64,000 nucleotides of DNA from Boseongicola sp. H5 (GTDB lineage: Bacteria; Pseudomonadota; Alphaproteobacteria; Rhodobacterales; Rhodobacteraceae), in contig JACNMN010000012.1 of assembly GCA_020622165.1 (NCBI GenBank), positions 87,129-151,128 on the forward strand, written 5' to 3'. Under the pieces are notes generated by a model. It was not told where the DNA came from, made no database searches, and was given only the letters and a program-made list of their open reading frames with translations. This document shows positions 43,435 to 52,588 of this stretch, piece after piece (the stretch's first letter is position 1; every line of letters starts with the position of its first letter). The position numbers and the translations under genes are program-made.

Positions 43435-44447
43435 GCCGGTGCCTCCCAGGTCTCGGATGCCACGGCCCGCGCCCTCAGGGTTTCCGCCTCAGCGATACGG
43501 TGGCAGGCCGCCAGATGATCACCGTCGTAGATGTCTAGACCGGGTACATCCGTGCGGCACCGGGCCTCCGCAAACGGACAACGTGGCGCAAACCGGCAGC
43601 CGGGCGGCGGGCTGGCCAGATCGGGGGGCGCGCCTTCGATCGGCGTCAGCTCTCCGGCGGCGCTGGCCAGATCGGGAAAGGCATTGCGCAGGCCCATCGT
43701 GTAGGGATGCGCAGGGGCGGTCAGCGTCGCGGCCATCGGCCCGGTTTCGACCACACGGCCCGCATACATCACCACCACGCGGTCGCAGACATAGGCCACG
43801 ACCGAGATATCGTGGGTCACAAGAATGACCGAGATCCCCAGACGCTCCTTCAACTCGCGCAGCTGGTCGAGGATCTGACGCTGGACGATGACGTCAAGCG
43901 CGGTCACCGGTTCATCCGCGATGATCAGTTTCGGGTCCAGCGCCAATGCCAGCGCAATCGCCACGCGCTGACGCATCCCGCCCGAGAACTGGTGCGGATA
44001 ATCGCCCAGCCGGTTGGTCTCGATCCCCACCCATTCAAACAACTCTTCGGCGCGCGTACGCGCGGCACTGCGCCCCAGCCCGCCGCGGCGGATCAACACC
44101 TCCGCCAGTTGCGTGCCGACCGTGTAAACCGGATCAAGCGAGTTCATCGCCGATTGCGGAATGAACGCGATCTCGCGCCAGCGCAGGCCGTTCATCGCGC
44201 GTTCCGACAGGGCCATGATATCGCGCCCGTCAAAAATCGCCTCGCCGCCGGCAATCCGCGCGTTGCCCGCCAGCACCCGTGTCAGGGAGCGCGCCAGCGT
44301 GGTCTTGCCGCAGCCGCTTTCGCCGACAAGGCCCACGATGCTGCCCGGCTGCACATCGAAGCTCGCCCCTTCGACGGCAATCGTGTCCTGGTCGCCCACC
44401 CGGTACGCGATGCTGAGGTCTTTGAGGGTCAAGAGCGGCTGGGTCAT
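43431..44447 (-). CDS. Peptide-type ABC transporter ATP-binding protein, DppD/OppD family
   Basis: A 338-residue ATPase: Walker A GESGCGKT, signature FSGGMRQR, Walker B LIIADEPVTALD, and a C-terminal Cys cluster (GCRFAPRCPF). It overlaps both the permease before it and the ATPase after it by 4 bp, showing a fully coupled operon. Confidence 0.93.
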   Translation of the reverse strand: MTQPLLTLKDLSIAYRVGDQDTIAVEGASFDVQPGSIVGLVGESGCGKTTLARSLTRVLAGNARIAGGEAIFDGRDIMALSERAMNGLRWREIAFIPQSAMNSLDPVYTVGTQLAEVLIRRGGLGRSAARTRAEELFEWVGIETNRLGDYPHQFSGGMRQRVAIALALALDPKLIIADEPVTALDVIVQRQILDQLRELKERLGISVILVTHDISVVAYVCDRVVVMYAGRVVETGPMAATLTAPAHPYTMGLRNAFPDLASAAGELTPIEGAPPDLASPPPGCRFAPRCPFAEARCRTDVPGLDIYDGDHLAACHRIAEAETLRARAVASETWEAPA

Positions 44448-45358
44448 CGGTCAAGCTTCGGAAAGAGGATCTGCTCGTATCCGCGGGAGATGAAGAACCC
44501 CGCCGAAACGATCAGGATGATCAGAAAGCCCGGAGGCACGAACCAGTAATAGGACCCCTTGGAAAGCGCCTGCGAGGCGAAAGCATCCTGAAGCATGTAG
44601 CCCCAGCTGATGGAATCCGGATCGCCGAACCCAAGAAAGCTGATCGACGCCTCGGTCAGGATCGCCCAGCCGATGGCGATGGAGCCATAGAGGAAGGACA
44701 GCGGCAGGACATTGGGCGCAATGTGGCGCAGGATGATCTTCAGGTCGGAGGAGCCTGCCACACGCGCGGCCTCCACATAGGCACGGTTGCGCAGGGTCAG
44801 CGTCTGGCTTCGGATCACCCGGCCCGTGTCGCGCCACAAGACCAGCGCCATGGCGATCACGACGTTCCAGATCGACGGTTCGAGAAATGCCGCAAGCACG
44901 ATGACGAAGGGCAGGAACGGAATACCGAACGCCACATCCGCCAGACGCATCAGCACCGTGTCGGCCCAGCCCCCGAAATAACCCGCAACGATGCCCACGA
45001 TCGACCCGATGAGCGCCACCACGAAGGCCGCGGTCAGCCCGATCAGCAGGGCGGAACGGGCACCCCAGACGATTTGCGAGAAGATATCCCTGCCAAGCGT
45101 CGTCGTCCCCAGAATGTACCCGTCCGTGCCCGGTGTCAGATCCGCCGCAAGGGCGAATTCGGACGTGAAAAGGATCTCGTTGGGGTCATGGGGCGCGATG
45201 AGGGGCGCAAAGACCGCCATGAGAATGAAGAACAGGTAGATGCACAGACCGATCACCGCGAGCGGATCGTGGAGCGGCAGGCGGATCGAGCCGAGCGTGC
45301 GGCGGAGGCGCGCAATCCGGCCAGGAGCCCGGATTTTGGAGGTCACGGCGTCACTCAT
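44444..45358 (-). CDS. Peptide-type ABC transporter permease, DppC family
   Basis: A 304-residue permease with an N-terminal amphipathic region, about six TM helices and the EAA loop NRAYVEAARVAGSSDLKIILRH. The FTSEFALAADLTPGTDGYILGTT periplasmic insert before GRDIFSQIVWGARSALLIG is normal for DppC. It overlaps the DppB gene by 8 bp. Confidence 0.94.
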   Translation of the reverse strand: MSDAVTSKIRAPGRIARLRRTLGSIRLPLHDPLAVIGLCIYLFFILMAVFAPLIAPHDPNEILFTSEFALAADLTPGTDGYILGTTTLGRDIFSQIVWGARSALLIGLTAAFVVALIGSIVGIVAGYFGGWADTVLMRLADVAFGIPFLPFVIVLAAFLEPSIWNVVIAMALVLWRDTGRVIRSQTLTLRNRAYVEAARVAGSSDLKIILRHIAPNVLPLSFLYGSIAIGWAILTEASISFLGFGDPDSISWGYMLQDAFASQALSKGSYYWFVPPGFLIILIVSAGFFISRGYEQILFPKLDR

Positions 45359-46328
45359 GGGTCACCCGTGGATCAAGGGCCGCATAAAGCAGGTCTGCGA
45401 CGAGGTTCATCAGGATCACGACAACCGCGATCATCAGAAACGCGCCCTGCGCCAGCGGGTAGTCCGCGGTTGAGACGGCGCGCACCAGTTCACGCCCGAG
45501 CCCCGGCCAGGAGAACACCGTTTCCACCACCACATTGCCCTGGATCTGGTAGCCGACGGCGATGGCGAAGGATGTCATGACGGGCAGCAACGCGTTGCGC
45601 GCGGCATGGCGGATCACGACCGAAAAGGTCGAGAGGCCCTTGATCCGCGCCATGGTGACGAAATCCTCCCGCATGACGTCCATCATGTTCGAGCGCATGA
45701 GCAACAGCGGCAGTCCCTGACTGTAGATCGCCAAGGTCATGACCGGCAAGGTCATGTGCCACCAGAAATCGGCAGAGCTGTAGAGCGCCCAGAGGGAATC
45801 GTACTCCGCGCCCGGCGGCCTTGTCCCGCCCGCGGGGAACCATCCCATGCCGAAACTGAAGACCGCCAGCAAGAGCATGCCAAGCCAGAACTCTGGCATC
45901 GCACGGGTGGTCAGAACCAGAGGCACACATATCTGCTCGACGACCGAGCCGCGCTTCCACGCCAGATACGCGCCGGCAAGAACGCCGAATACATATGCGA
46001 TGATCAGGGAACTGAACGTCAGGATCAGCGTGTTCGGCAAAAGCGCCAGCACCCGCTCGGCCACAGGTTGGCGATAGAAGAAGCTCTCCCCCAGATCGCC
46101 CTGAAGGAGATTGCCCAGATAGATCAGGTACTGTCGCCAGAGCGGCTGATCGAGGCCGAAGCGGGCCATCAGTTCGGCCTGCTGCTCGGGCGTGAAATTC
46201 GGGTCGATATAGGCCGCGAGCGGGCTGCCCGGCATCAACCGGAACATGAAGAACAGAATGGTGATCACCGCCAACAGGACGAACGCTGTTTGCAGCAAGC
46301 GCGCGCCGATGACGGTGATCGCTTTCAC
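45351..46328 (-). CDS. Peptide-type ABC transporter permease, DppB family
   Basis: A 325-residue permease with about six TM helices. The N-terminal MFRLMPGSPLAAYIDPNFTP and the QGDLGESFFYRQPV periplasmic segments are DppB hallmarks, as is the loop EDFVTMARIKGLSTFSVVIRH. It begins 34 bp after the binding protein gene. Confidence 0.94.
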   Translation of the reverse strand: MKAITVIGARLLQTAFVLLAVITILFFMFRLMPGSPLAAYIDPNFTPEQQAELMARFGLDQPLWRQYLIYLGNLLQGDLGESFFYRQPVAERVLALLPNTLILTFSSLIIAYVFGVLAGAYLAWKRGSVVEQICVPLVLTTRAMPEFWLGMLLLAVFSFGMGWFPAGGTRPPGAEYDSLWALYSSADFWWHMTLPVMTLAIYSQGLPLLLMRSNMMDVMREDFVTMARIKGLSTFSVVIRHAARNALLPVMTSFAIAVGYQIQGNVVVETVFSWPGLGRELVRAVSTADYPLAQGAFLMIAVVVILMNLVADLLYAALDPRVTHE

Positions 46329-46362
46329 TCTGCCAGTCCCTTCTGCTTTGATTCAGTCAGGT

Positions 46363-48012
46363 TCATTCGCCCAACGTCTCGGACACGCCTTCGGGGTAGT
46401 GCAACCGGCCGTCGACCACCGTGTAGCCGGCATCTTCCAGCATCTGCTGGGCCAACTCGATCCCGGCCTCCATGCCCTCGACCGTGGCTTCATTGTGCCA
46501 GAAGCCAAGCGCCGGAGAGACCACCGAATTCGACGGTACGGCGAACCCGCGGAATGCGGCGCCCACGATGAGCCGACGATCGACCGAGGCCGACAACGCG
46601 CGGCGGAAAGCCGGATCGTTGAATGGCGGCCGGCGGTGGTTGAAGGCGACATAGCGGAAGCCGATATCGACGGTCGAGACCGCGGTCAGGTTGGGATCTT
46701 CCTCGGCTGCCGCCACCACGACGGTCGGGTCGCCGGGGAAGTCCGACAGGAAGTTGATCTCGCCCGAGCGGAGCATCCCGAGCGCCGCCTCGACATTTGG
46801 CACGATCCGCAGGATCCAGCGATCCGCATTCGGGGCGGCCCAATGCTCGGCGTTGGCTTCCAGCACCACCTCCTCGTTCAGGGTCCAGCTGCTGAAACGG
46901 TAGGGCCCGGAGCCGATCGGCACCTCTTCCTGAAACGACTCGGCGTTTGTATCGAGGGTCAACTGCTCGGCGATCACCGGCTCCCAGATATGCATCGGGA
47001 TCAGGTTGATCTTCGACAGGCTCGCGGTGAGGAACGGTGCCGACGGCTCGGTCAGGGAGAAGGTGATGTCCATGCCGTCGATGGTGATGTCGGCAATGCT
47101 CCCGACGAAGGGGCCATACATGGGCGCTTCGCCCGATCCGGCAGCTTCGAACGAGAATGCCACGTCTTCAGGCGTCACCGGCATGCCGTCATGCCACATC
47201 ATCCCCTCGCGGAGCGTGACCCTGATGGTTGTGTCGTCGATCCACTCGTAGCTTTCGGCCGCCCAGGGCTGCGGCAGGCCATCGGGCCCGATCCGCATCA
47301 GACGATCATATACAAGCTCCGTGATCCAGCTATCTGTGCCCCCGGAGATGTAGAGCGGGTTGATCGCAGTGACATTATCCGACGAGTTGAGGATGATGTC
47401 GGTGACATCGCCCAGCGGCTCCATCTGCAGATAGCTCCAGGTGTTGCGGATGCCGATGCCGGACTGGTCCACCACGGTGTCGGGGTTCCAGACAGATGTA
47501 TTGAACGCGTAGGTCGATTGCGGGTGCGCAAGCATCATGTTGGGCTGATCTTCGGCCAGCAGCGCCTGTGCCGCCCGGACAATCTCGCGCCGCTCGTTGG
47601 GGTCGAGCGTCACGCGCTGCTGTTCGACCAGCGCGTCGTATTCGGGGTTGTTGTAGCCGATGAAGTTGAAGCCCTGCTCCGCCGTCGTGGAATGGAACAG
47701 GTTGTAGACGATCTCGTCGGGGTCGGAACGTTCGGGGCGGCCGACCATTTGCCAGGCTGTCGTGTCCCAGTCATCGCGGCTGAACCAGATCGCCTGGATC
47801 ATCTGCTCCCAGGGCATCACCTCGACATTCACATCCAGACCGAGCCTGCGCCACTCCTGGGCAATCAGCTGGGTGAACTGGAACTCGGCAGGCTGCGCGG
47901 CCTGCAGTCGTGTGACGAGGTTGATGGTTCGGATCTCATCGGCCATCACGGGCGACAGCACGGTGGCCGACAGCATGGCGGCAAAGGCAGATGTTCTTAA
48001 GGGCAGTGTCAT
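46363..48012 (-). CDS. Peptide-type ABC transporter substrate-binding protein (SBP_bac_5)
   Basis: A 549-residue periplasmic binding protein with signal peptide (LPLRTSAFAAMLSATVLSPVMA). Family blocks include TAWQMVGRPERSDPDEIVYNLFHS, TLREGMMWHDGMPVTPEDVAFSF and AFRRALSASVDRRLIV. SBP_bac_5 receptors bind peptides, but also glycosides, nickel complexes and opines. Here the operon context (racemase, HyuAB, M20) suggests a modified or cyclic dipeptide-like ligand (inference). It lies 49 bp downstream of the racemase. Confidence 0.93.
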   Translation of the reverse strand: MTLPLRTSAFAAMLSATVLSPVMADEIRTINLVTRLQAAQPAEFQFTQLIAQEWRRLGLDVNVEVMPWEQMIQAIWFSRDDWDTTAWQMVGRPERSDPDEIVYNLFHSTTAEQGFNFIGYNNPEYDALVEQQRVTLDPNERREIVRAAQALLAEDQPNMMLAHPQSTYAFNTSVWNPDTVVDQSGIGIRNTWSYLQMEPLGDVTDIILNSSDNVTAINPLYISGGTDSWITELVYDRLMRIGPDGLPQPWAAESYEWIDDTTIRVTLREGMMWHDGMPVTPEDVAFSFEAAGSGEAPMYGPFVGSIADITIDGMDITFSLTEPSAPFLTASLSKINLIPMHIWEPVIAEQLTLDTNAESFQEEVPIGSGPYRFSSWTLNEEVVLEANAEHWAAPNADRWILRIVPNVEAALGMLRSGEINFLSDFPGDPTVVVAAAEEDPNLTAVSTVDIGFRYVAFNHRRPPFNDPAFRRALSASVDRRLIVGAAFRGFAVPSNSVVSPALGFWHNEATVEGMEAGIELAQQMLEDAGYTVVDGRLHYPEGVSETLGE

Positions 48013-48061
48013 TGTGGTTCTCCTGTTGGCGTCCGGCGGACGACGTTGGATGTGCGCAGGT

Positions 48062-48817
48062 TCAAGCGACGCGCATGTCAGAGGCGGTTTTGCCCGCCTT
48101 CATCTTTGCAGGCGTGGGCCATGCTTTTTTCGAATGGGCCAATCCCATGGAAACCAGCATTTCTGCATGTTTCACGGCGGCTCGCCCGGCATTGACGACC
48201 GGCACGCCAACCTCGGCGGCAATCTCATCGCCCATATCGAGGAACGACATTGTCATGCAGCCGAACAGAAGGGCGTCGGCGCGGTCCTTTTCGACACAGG
48301 CGCGGGCCACGTCGATCAGCCGCTTCTTTGTCACCTCGGGATCGGCCATGAGTTCCAGAACGGGAATATCGGTCGGACGGACCGACGCCAGTTTCGCACG
48401 GACCCCGGCTTGAACGGCAAGCATTTCCTGCCCGGCGATCAGGCTTTCGAAAATCGTCAGGACACTGAACTTGTGCCCGAGCGCCGCGGCCAGAAGCATG
48501 GCGCTTTCGCATGGGCCGACAACGGGCATCGTGACCAGTTCACGAGCCGCCTCCAGCCCCGGGTCCCCGAAACAGCCGATGATGGCCGCATCAAAACCCT
48601 TCTTCTCGCATTCCATGATCAGATCGAGGGTCGGCGGGATGGCGAGCATCTCCTCGTAGGCGGATTCGATCGAGGCCGGTCCGGAGGGCACATCGATCAC
48701 CGACACCTCGGTGCCATCGAACGCCCAGCCGTTCATCAGCGCTTCCCGGCGCTGCATTTCCGTTCGCCCCATCGGACCCTTCGACATCGGCCCCGGTACA
48801 ACATATGCAATTTTCAT
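48062..48817 (-). CDS. Aspartate/glutamate/hydantoin racemase family protein
   Basis: A 251-residue two-domain racemase. The two catalytic-type cysteines are Cys82 in IIGCFGDPGLEA and Cys187 in LLFGCMTMSF. The GCFGDPGL context is that of hydantoin racemase (HyuE-like) rather than glutamate racemase. ATG 48817 has GCGGGGGA about 5 nt upstream; ATG 48823 is too close to it. It is the first gene of the ten-gene operon. Likely role: racemising the hydantoin or free amino acid so both enantiomers can be used. Confidence 0.9.
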   Translation of the reverse strand: MKIAYVVPGPMSKGPMGRTEMQRREALMNGWAFDGTEVSVIDVPSGPASIESAYEEMLAIPPTLDLIMECEKKGFDAAIIGCFGDPGLEAARELVTMPVVGPCESAMLLAAALGHKFSVLTIFESLIAGQEMLAVQAGVRAKLASVRPTDIPVLELMADPEVTKKRLIDVARACVEKDRADALLFGCMTMSFLDMGDEIAAEVGVPVVNAGRAAVKHAEMLVSMGLAHSKKAWPTPAKMKAGKTASDMRVA

Positions 48818-48839
48818 CGCCATTCCCCCGCAAGAACAG

Positions 48840-48858
48840 TGTTTCACTAAGCGAAACA
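48840..48858. promoter_or_regulatory. Near-perfect dyad TGTTTCAC-TAA-GCGAAACA between racemase and IclR genes
   Basis: A 19-bp inverted repeat with 7 of 8 arm positions matching lies 22 bp upstream of the racemase start. It is about 70 bp upstream of the divergent IclR gene, where it would block racemase-operon initiation. GTTTC/GAAAC arms are common in IclR-family operators such as KdgR. Confidence 0.6.
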
Positions 48859-48927
48859 TTGTTTTAAAGTCAGTATGCGGCAAATTTATTGCAAAGCAAG
48901 CCTCACGTAAAAAGAGTAGGGCCGAAA

Positions 48928-49701
48928 ATGTCTGAACCCCGCGACTACACCATCGCTGCCGTCGACCGCGCCCTGCGCGTGCTTGAAGCTTTGGCAAGCC
49001 ATCCGAGACAAGGCGTGACGGAACTTGCCACCCGCCTGGGATTGACCAAAACCATCGTCTTCCGGCTGCTTTCGACCCTTGAGGCACGGGGTTTCGTGGT
49101 TCGGGATGGTGACAAGGCCGTCTATTCTCTGGGCTATCGGATAGGCGTTCTCGGCGAACAGGCCGGAGCGCAGAATACCCTGATGACGGCCGCCCGTCCG
49201 GTGATGGAGCGCTTGCGCGATGACACGACGGAAAACATCAACCTGATTCTGCGGGATGGGCACCAATCCCTTGTTCTGGCGACCCTCGCCGGCCATCACG
49301 CCATGCGAATCTTCGCCAATCCGGGGCGCTACGGGCCGCTGCACGCCGGGGGAGGATCCATGCTGCTCCTCGCATTTGCTCCGGAAGATGTCCGGGAAGC
49401 CGTCCTGGCCGAACCGCTGGAGCGCTTTACCTCCAACACGGCAACGGACCCAGATGACCTCCGCGCGCGGCTGGACATGATCCGCGCTGATGGCTTCCAC
49501 ATCGCCATCAACGATCTCGACGATGGGGCGTTTTCCATCGCGGCGCCGATCCGAAGCGCCTCCGGGGACGTCATCGCGTCCTTGTCCGTTGCGGGCGCGA
49601 TGGCGCGGTACGATGAAACCCGCCGCCGCCGCTATCTTGCGCTTATTGAAGACGCCGCTGCTGAAATCAGTGGCAAGCTCGGTCTCACGAGCGCCACCTG
49701 A
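48928..49701 (+). CDS. IclR-family transcriptional regulator
   Basis: A 257-residue regulator from ATG 48928. The N-terminal winged helix contains GVTELATRLGLTKTIVFRLLSTLEARG, and the effector domain has YGPLHAGGGSMLLLAFAP and IAAPIRSASGDVIASLSVAG. It is divergent from the hydantoinase/ABC operon and co-directional with the M28/quinone reductase pair. It is flanked on both sides by GAAAC-containing repeats, so it probably regulates both transcripts. Confidence 0.93.
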   Translation: MSEPRDYTIAAVDRALRVLEALASHPRQGVTELATRLGLTKTIVFRLLSTLEARGFVVRDGDKAVYSLGYRIGVLGEQAGAQNTLMTAARPVMERLRDDTTENINLILRDGHQSLVLATLAGHHAMRIFANPGRYGPLHAGGGSMLLLAFAPEDVREAVLAEPLERFTSNTATDPDDLRARLDMIRADGFHIAINDLDDGAFSIAAPIRSASGDVIASLSVAGAMARYDETRRRRYLALIEDAAAEISGKLGLTSAT

Positions 49702-49754
49702 TCCGAAGCGACCCCACGCTTGTCGAATCACCCCTCGGCTGTCACGCTTCATTT

Positions 49755-49782
49755 GATGAAACTCTGTTTTGACAGATGAAAC
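49755..49782. promoter_or_regulatory. KdgR-like dyad plus direct repeat GATGAAAC (20-bp spacing) before the M28 peptidase
   Basis: GATGAAAC occurs at 49755-49762 and 49775-49782, starts 20 bp apart. The first copy is also the left arm of the imperfect dyad TGAAAC-TCT-GTTTTGA (49757-49772). The core is shared with the dyad at 48840, linking this promoter to the same IclR regulator. It lies only 13-40 bp before the ATG at 49796, a repressing position. Confidence 0.5.
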
Positions 49783-49795
49783 AACGAGGTGTGCC

Positions 49796-51520
49796 ATGAA
49801 GACTTCTGAAACCGCAATTCTCGACCAGGTGACGATGGAAGAGCCCTGGGGTCTGGTGGAAAGCTTCGCCACGTTCAAGCGGGAGCACCCCGATGATGTG
49901 AACCGCGGAATGGATGAGGTGGTTGAGCGCCTCTCGCGCCATGGCGTCCCCGCGACGGTCCACAAGCCATCTCTCTATCTCAGCCTGCCCGGTCCCGCGC
50001 GGGTAGAGGCATCCGGCACGACCTACCGCGCCAAGCCGCCGGCCTATGCCACGGATGCCCGTGGCGGGGTGACGGCCCCGCTCGTATATCTCGGGGCCAA
50101 TGCGGTGGATGACATCGACGACATGTTCGACATCAAGATTGATGGCGCGGCGGATATGGCAGGCCTTGCAAAAGGCGCAATCGTTATCTCCGAGGGTTTC
50201 GCAAGCCCGGTCATGGTGCGCCAGTTCGAGGATCTGGGCGCCGTCGGCGTCATCGCGATCAACCCGGGCGTCGATATTCACTGGGGGATCTGCACGACGA
50301 TCTGGGGCGTCCCGGACCTTGACGATCTGCCGAGAAAGCCGGGCATCCCCGCCGTCGCGGTCAACAAGCCCGACGGAGAGGCGCTGATCGCGCTGGCCAA
50401 GAACGGCGGCGACGCCACGATATTCACCGAAATGGAAGAGGGCTGGTTCGACAGCAAGCTGGTCGAGGTCGTGATCCCCGGCACGGAAGAGCCCGACAGA
50501 TACGTTCTCCTGCACGGTCACCTCGACAGTTGGGACGTGGGCGTCGGCGACAATGCCGTCGGAGATGCCTGCATGCTGGAGATTGCCCGCATCCTCTGGG
50601 CGAACCGCGACAAGCTGCGCCGGTCGGTGCGGATCTGCTGGTGGCCCGGCCACTCCACGGGGCGCTATGCGGGCTCGACATGGTACGCCGATGCCTTCGC
50701 TCTCGACCTCGAAGAAAACTGTGTGGCCCAGGTCAACTGCGACAGCCCCGGCTGCCGTTGGGCGACCGAGTTCCTGAACCTGTCGCGCATGCCAGAGACC
50801 GACGACATGATCAGCGCCGTCATCCAAGAGGTTGCAGGCAAGACCGCCGAAGGGGAACGGCCGCACAGGGCGGGCGACTATTCCTTCAACAACATCGGGA
50901 TCTCGGGCTACTTCATGCTGTCCTCCACGATGCCGACGGTCTTGCGGGAAGAGAAGGGGTACTACACGGTCGGTGGCTGCGGCGCCAACATCGCCTGGCA
51001 TACGGAAAACGACACACTCGAAATCGCCGACAAGGACATCCTTGAGCGCGACATCAAGGTTTACCTCCTGGCAATCCTGCGCACGGTCAATGCCGGGATC
51101 CTGCCCTTCGACTGGCGTATAACGGCGCGGGAGTTTCAGAATACGATAAAACAGTATCAGGCAGCCGCAGGCGACCGGTTCGACCTCTCTCCGTCGGCCG
51201 AGGCTGCGCAGCATCTTCTGGATGCGCTTGAGACGTTCTATGGAGCGGCCGGGGCGGGAAAAGTGGCGGAAGACAAGGCGAACACGGTCATTCAGGACCT
51301 TGCCCGCATTCTCGTGCCGATCAACTTCTGTCGCGAGCCGCGCTTTCGCCACGACCCTGCGGCCACGATCCCGCCCTTGCCGACGATCCACACGGCAACG
51401 GAGCTCGACCAGCACGACGACACGCTCGGTTTTGCTCAAAACCAGCTGGTGCGTGGCCAGAACCGGCTGGTCGCCGCCCTCAGACAGGCAACGCGGCACA
51501 TCTCGCTCGTCGCCGGTTGA
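49796..51520 (+). CDS. M28-family metallopeptidase-like protein with altered catalytic Glu motif
   Basis: A 574-residue protein with a PA-like domain (about 95-215) inserted before an M28 zinc-peptidase fold. Metal positions are visible: His242 in LLHGHLDSWDVG, Asp252 in GDNAVGD, Asp316 in NCDSPG and His402 in AWHTENDT. The usual Glu-Glu (base and ligand) is replaced by Gly285-His286 in WWPGHSTGRYAGS, so a different mechanism, or a His ligand, must be assumed. No signal peptide is seen, so it is cytoplasmic. The ATG at 49796 has CGAGG upstream. It is coupled to the next gene by a TGATG overlap. Confidence 0.85.
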   Translation: MKTSETAILDQVTMEEPWGLVESFATFKREHPDDVNRGMDEVVERLSRHGVPATVHKPSLYLSLPGPARVEASGTTYRAKPPAYATDARGGVTAPLVYLGANAVDDIDDMFDIKIDGAADMAGLAKGAIVISEGFASPVMVRQFEDLGAVGVIAINPGVDIHWGICTTIWGVPDLDDLPRKPGIPAVAVNKPDGEALIALAKNGGDATIFTEMEEGWFDSKLVEVVIPGTEEPDRYVLLHGHLDSWDVGVGDNAVGDACMLEIARILWANRDKLRRSVRICWWPGHSTGRYAGSTWYADAFALDLEENCVAQVNCDSPGCRWATEFLNLSRMPETDDMISAVIQEVAGKTAEGERPHRAGDYSFNNIGISGYFMLSSTMPTVLREEKGYYTVGGCGANIAWHTENDTLEIADKDILERDIKVYLLAILRTVNAGILPFDWRITAREFQNTIKQYQAAAGDRFDLSPSAEAAQHLLDALETFYGAAGAGKVAEDKANTVIQDLARILVPINFCREPRFRHDPAATIPPLPTIHTATELDQHDDTLGFAQNQLVRGQNRLVAALRQATRHISLVAG

Positions 51521-52509
51521 TGCGCGCGGTTCACTATAAAACCACGGGCCCCGCGGCCGAAGTGCTGCAATTGGGACGTTTCCCCACGCCGGTCGCAGGC
51601 CCGGGGGACGTCCTCGTGCGCGTCGCGGCCTCCGGCATCAACCCTGCGGACGTCAAGCGCCGGGCGGGCTGGGGCGGCATGCAAATGAACCACCCGCTGA
51701 TCATCCCGCATTGCGACGGTGCAGGCACGATCGAAGCGGTCGGAGAAGGCGTCAGCGCCGATCGGGTGGGCCAGCGCGTCTGGCTGTGGAATGCCCAGGG
51801 GGGCTACGGACAAGCCGGACGCGCCTTCGGGACGGCGGCCGAGTTCGTCGCGCTGCCCGAAGCGCAGGCAGTCCCCCTACCCGATCATTTCACGATGGCG
51901 CAAGGCGCATGTCTGGGCGTGCCTGCGATGACCGCCCACCGGTCGGTCCTGTCGGATGGACCGGTCGCGGGCAAAACGGTTCTGGTTCAGGGCGGTGCGG
52001 GCGCTGTCGGCTATCTCGCGGTGCAGATCGCCCGAAAGGACGGCGCCCGTGTCATTGCAACGGTCGGCAGATCGACGGACGCCGAACGCGTGCGGGCCCT
52101 GGGCGGTACGCCGATCAACCGCCACGACGAAGACGTCGTCGGCAAAGTCCGGGATCTCACCGATGGGACAGGCGTCGATCGCATCGTCGAAGTCGATTTT
52201 GCGGCCAATCAGACGGTGGATGTGCGGCTGATCAAACCGAACGGGGTTATCGCCAGCTATTCAAGCACGTCGGATCCGACGCCGGTCCTCGACTACTACG
52301 CCTTCGCGTCCAAAGGCGCGAATATCCGCTTCATCCAGGGCTTCGCCTTACCCGAAGACGCGCGCAAGCAAGGCCAGCGCTGGCTTGCGACCCACGAGCT
52401 GGAAATCCCCATCGCCGCCACATTTCCGCTCGACCGCTGCGCCGAGGCGCATCTTCACGTCGAGCAGGCGAGCGCATTTGGGCAAACGGTGGTCATGCTT
52501 GAGCAATAG
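51520..52509 (+). CDS. Zinc-independent quinone oxidoreductase-like alcohol dehydrogenase (MDR family)
   Basis: A 329-residue medium-chain reductase of the NADPH:quinone reductase type. The Rossmann motif GGAGAVGY is at residues 158-165 (VLVQGGAGAVGYLAVQIARK), and NPADVKRR in the N-terminal domain is typical of QOR. The cysteine/histidine set for catalytic zinc is absent. It starts inside the stop codon of the M28 gene (TGATG), so the two are translated together. The substrate is unknown; enone or quinone reduction is likely. Confidence 0.92.
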   Translation: MRAVHYKTTGPAAEVLQLGRFPTPVAGPGDVLVRVAASGINPADVKRRAGWGGMQMNHPLIIPHCDGAGTIEAVGEGVSADRVGQRVWLWNAQGGYGQAGRAFGTAAEFVALPEAQAVPLPDHFTMAQGACLGVPAMTAHRSVLSDGPVAGKTVLVQGGAGAVGYLAVQIARKDGARVIATVGRSTDAERVRALGGTPINRHDEDVVGKVRDLTDGTGVDRIVEVDFAANQTVDVRLIKPNGVIASYSSTSDPTPVLDYYAFASKGANIRFIQGFALPEDARKQGQRWLATHELEIPIAATFPLDRCAEAHLHVEQASAFGQTVVMLEQ

Positions 52510-52588
52510 TCTCATGCCATCGGCCAGACGCTTGGCAGTCCTGATCTGTTCCACTGTTGCATTGCCCTGATAGATTGGCTCGCTGAGG

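Noticed and set aside
40498..43518. Open frame of about 1000 codons on the plus strand
   Set aside because: It lies wholly antisense to hyuA, hyuB and an ABC ATPase with clear motifs; the His/Arg/Gly-rich composition is typical of the opposite strand of GC-rich genes.
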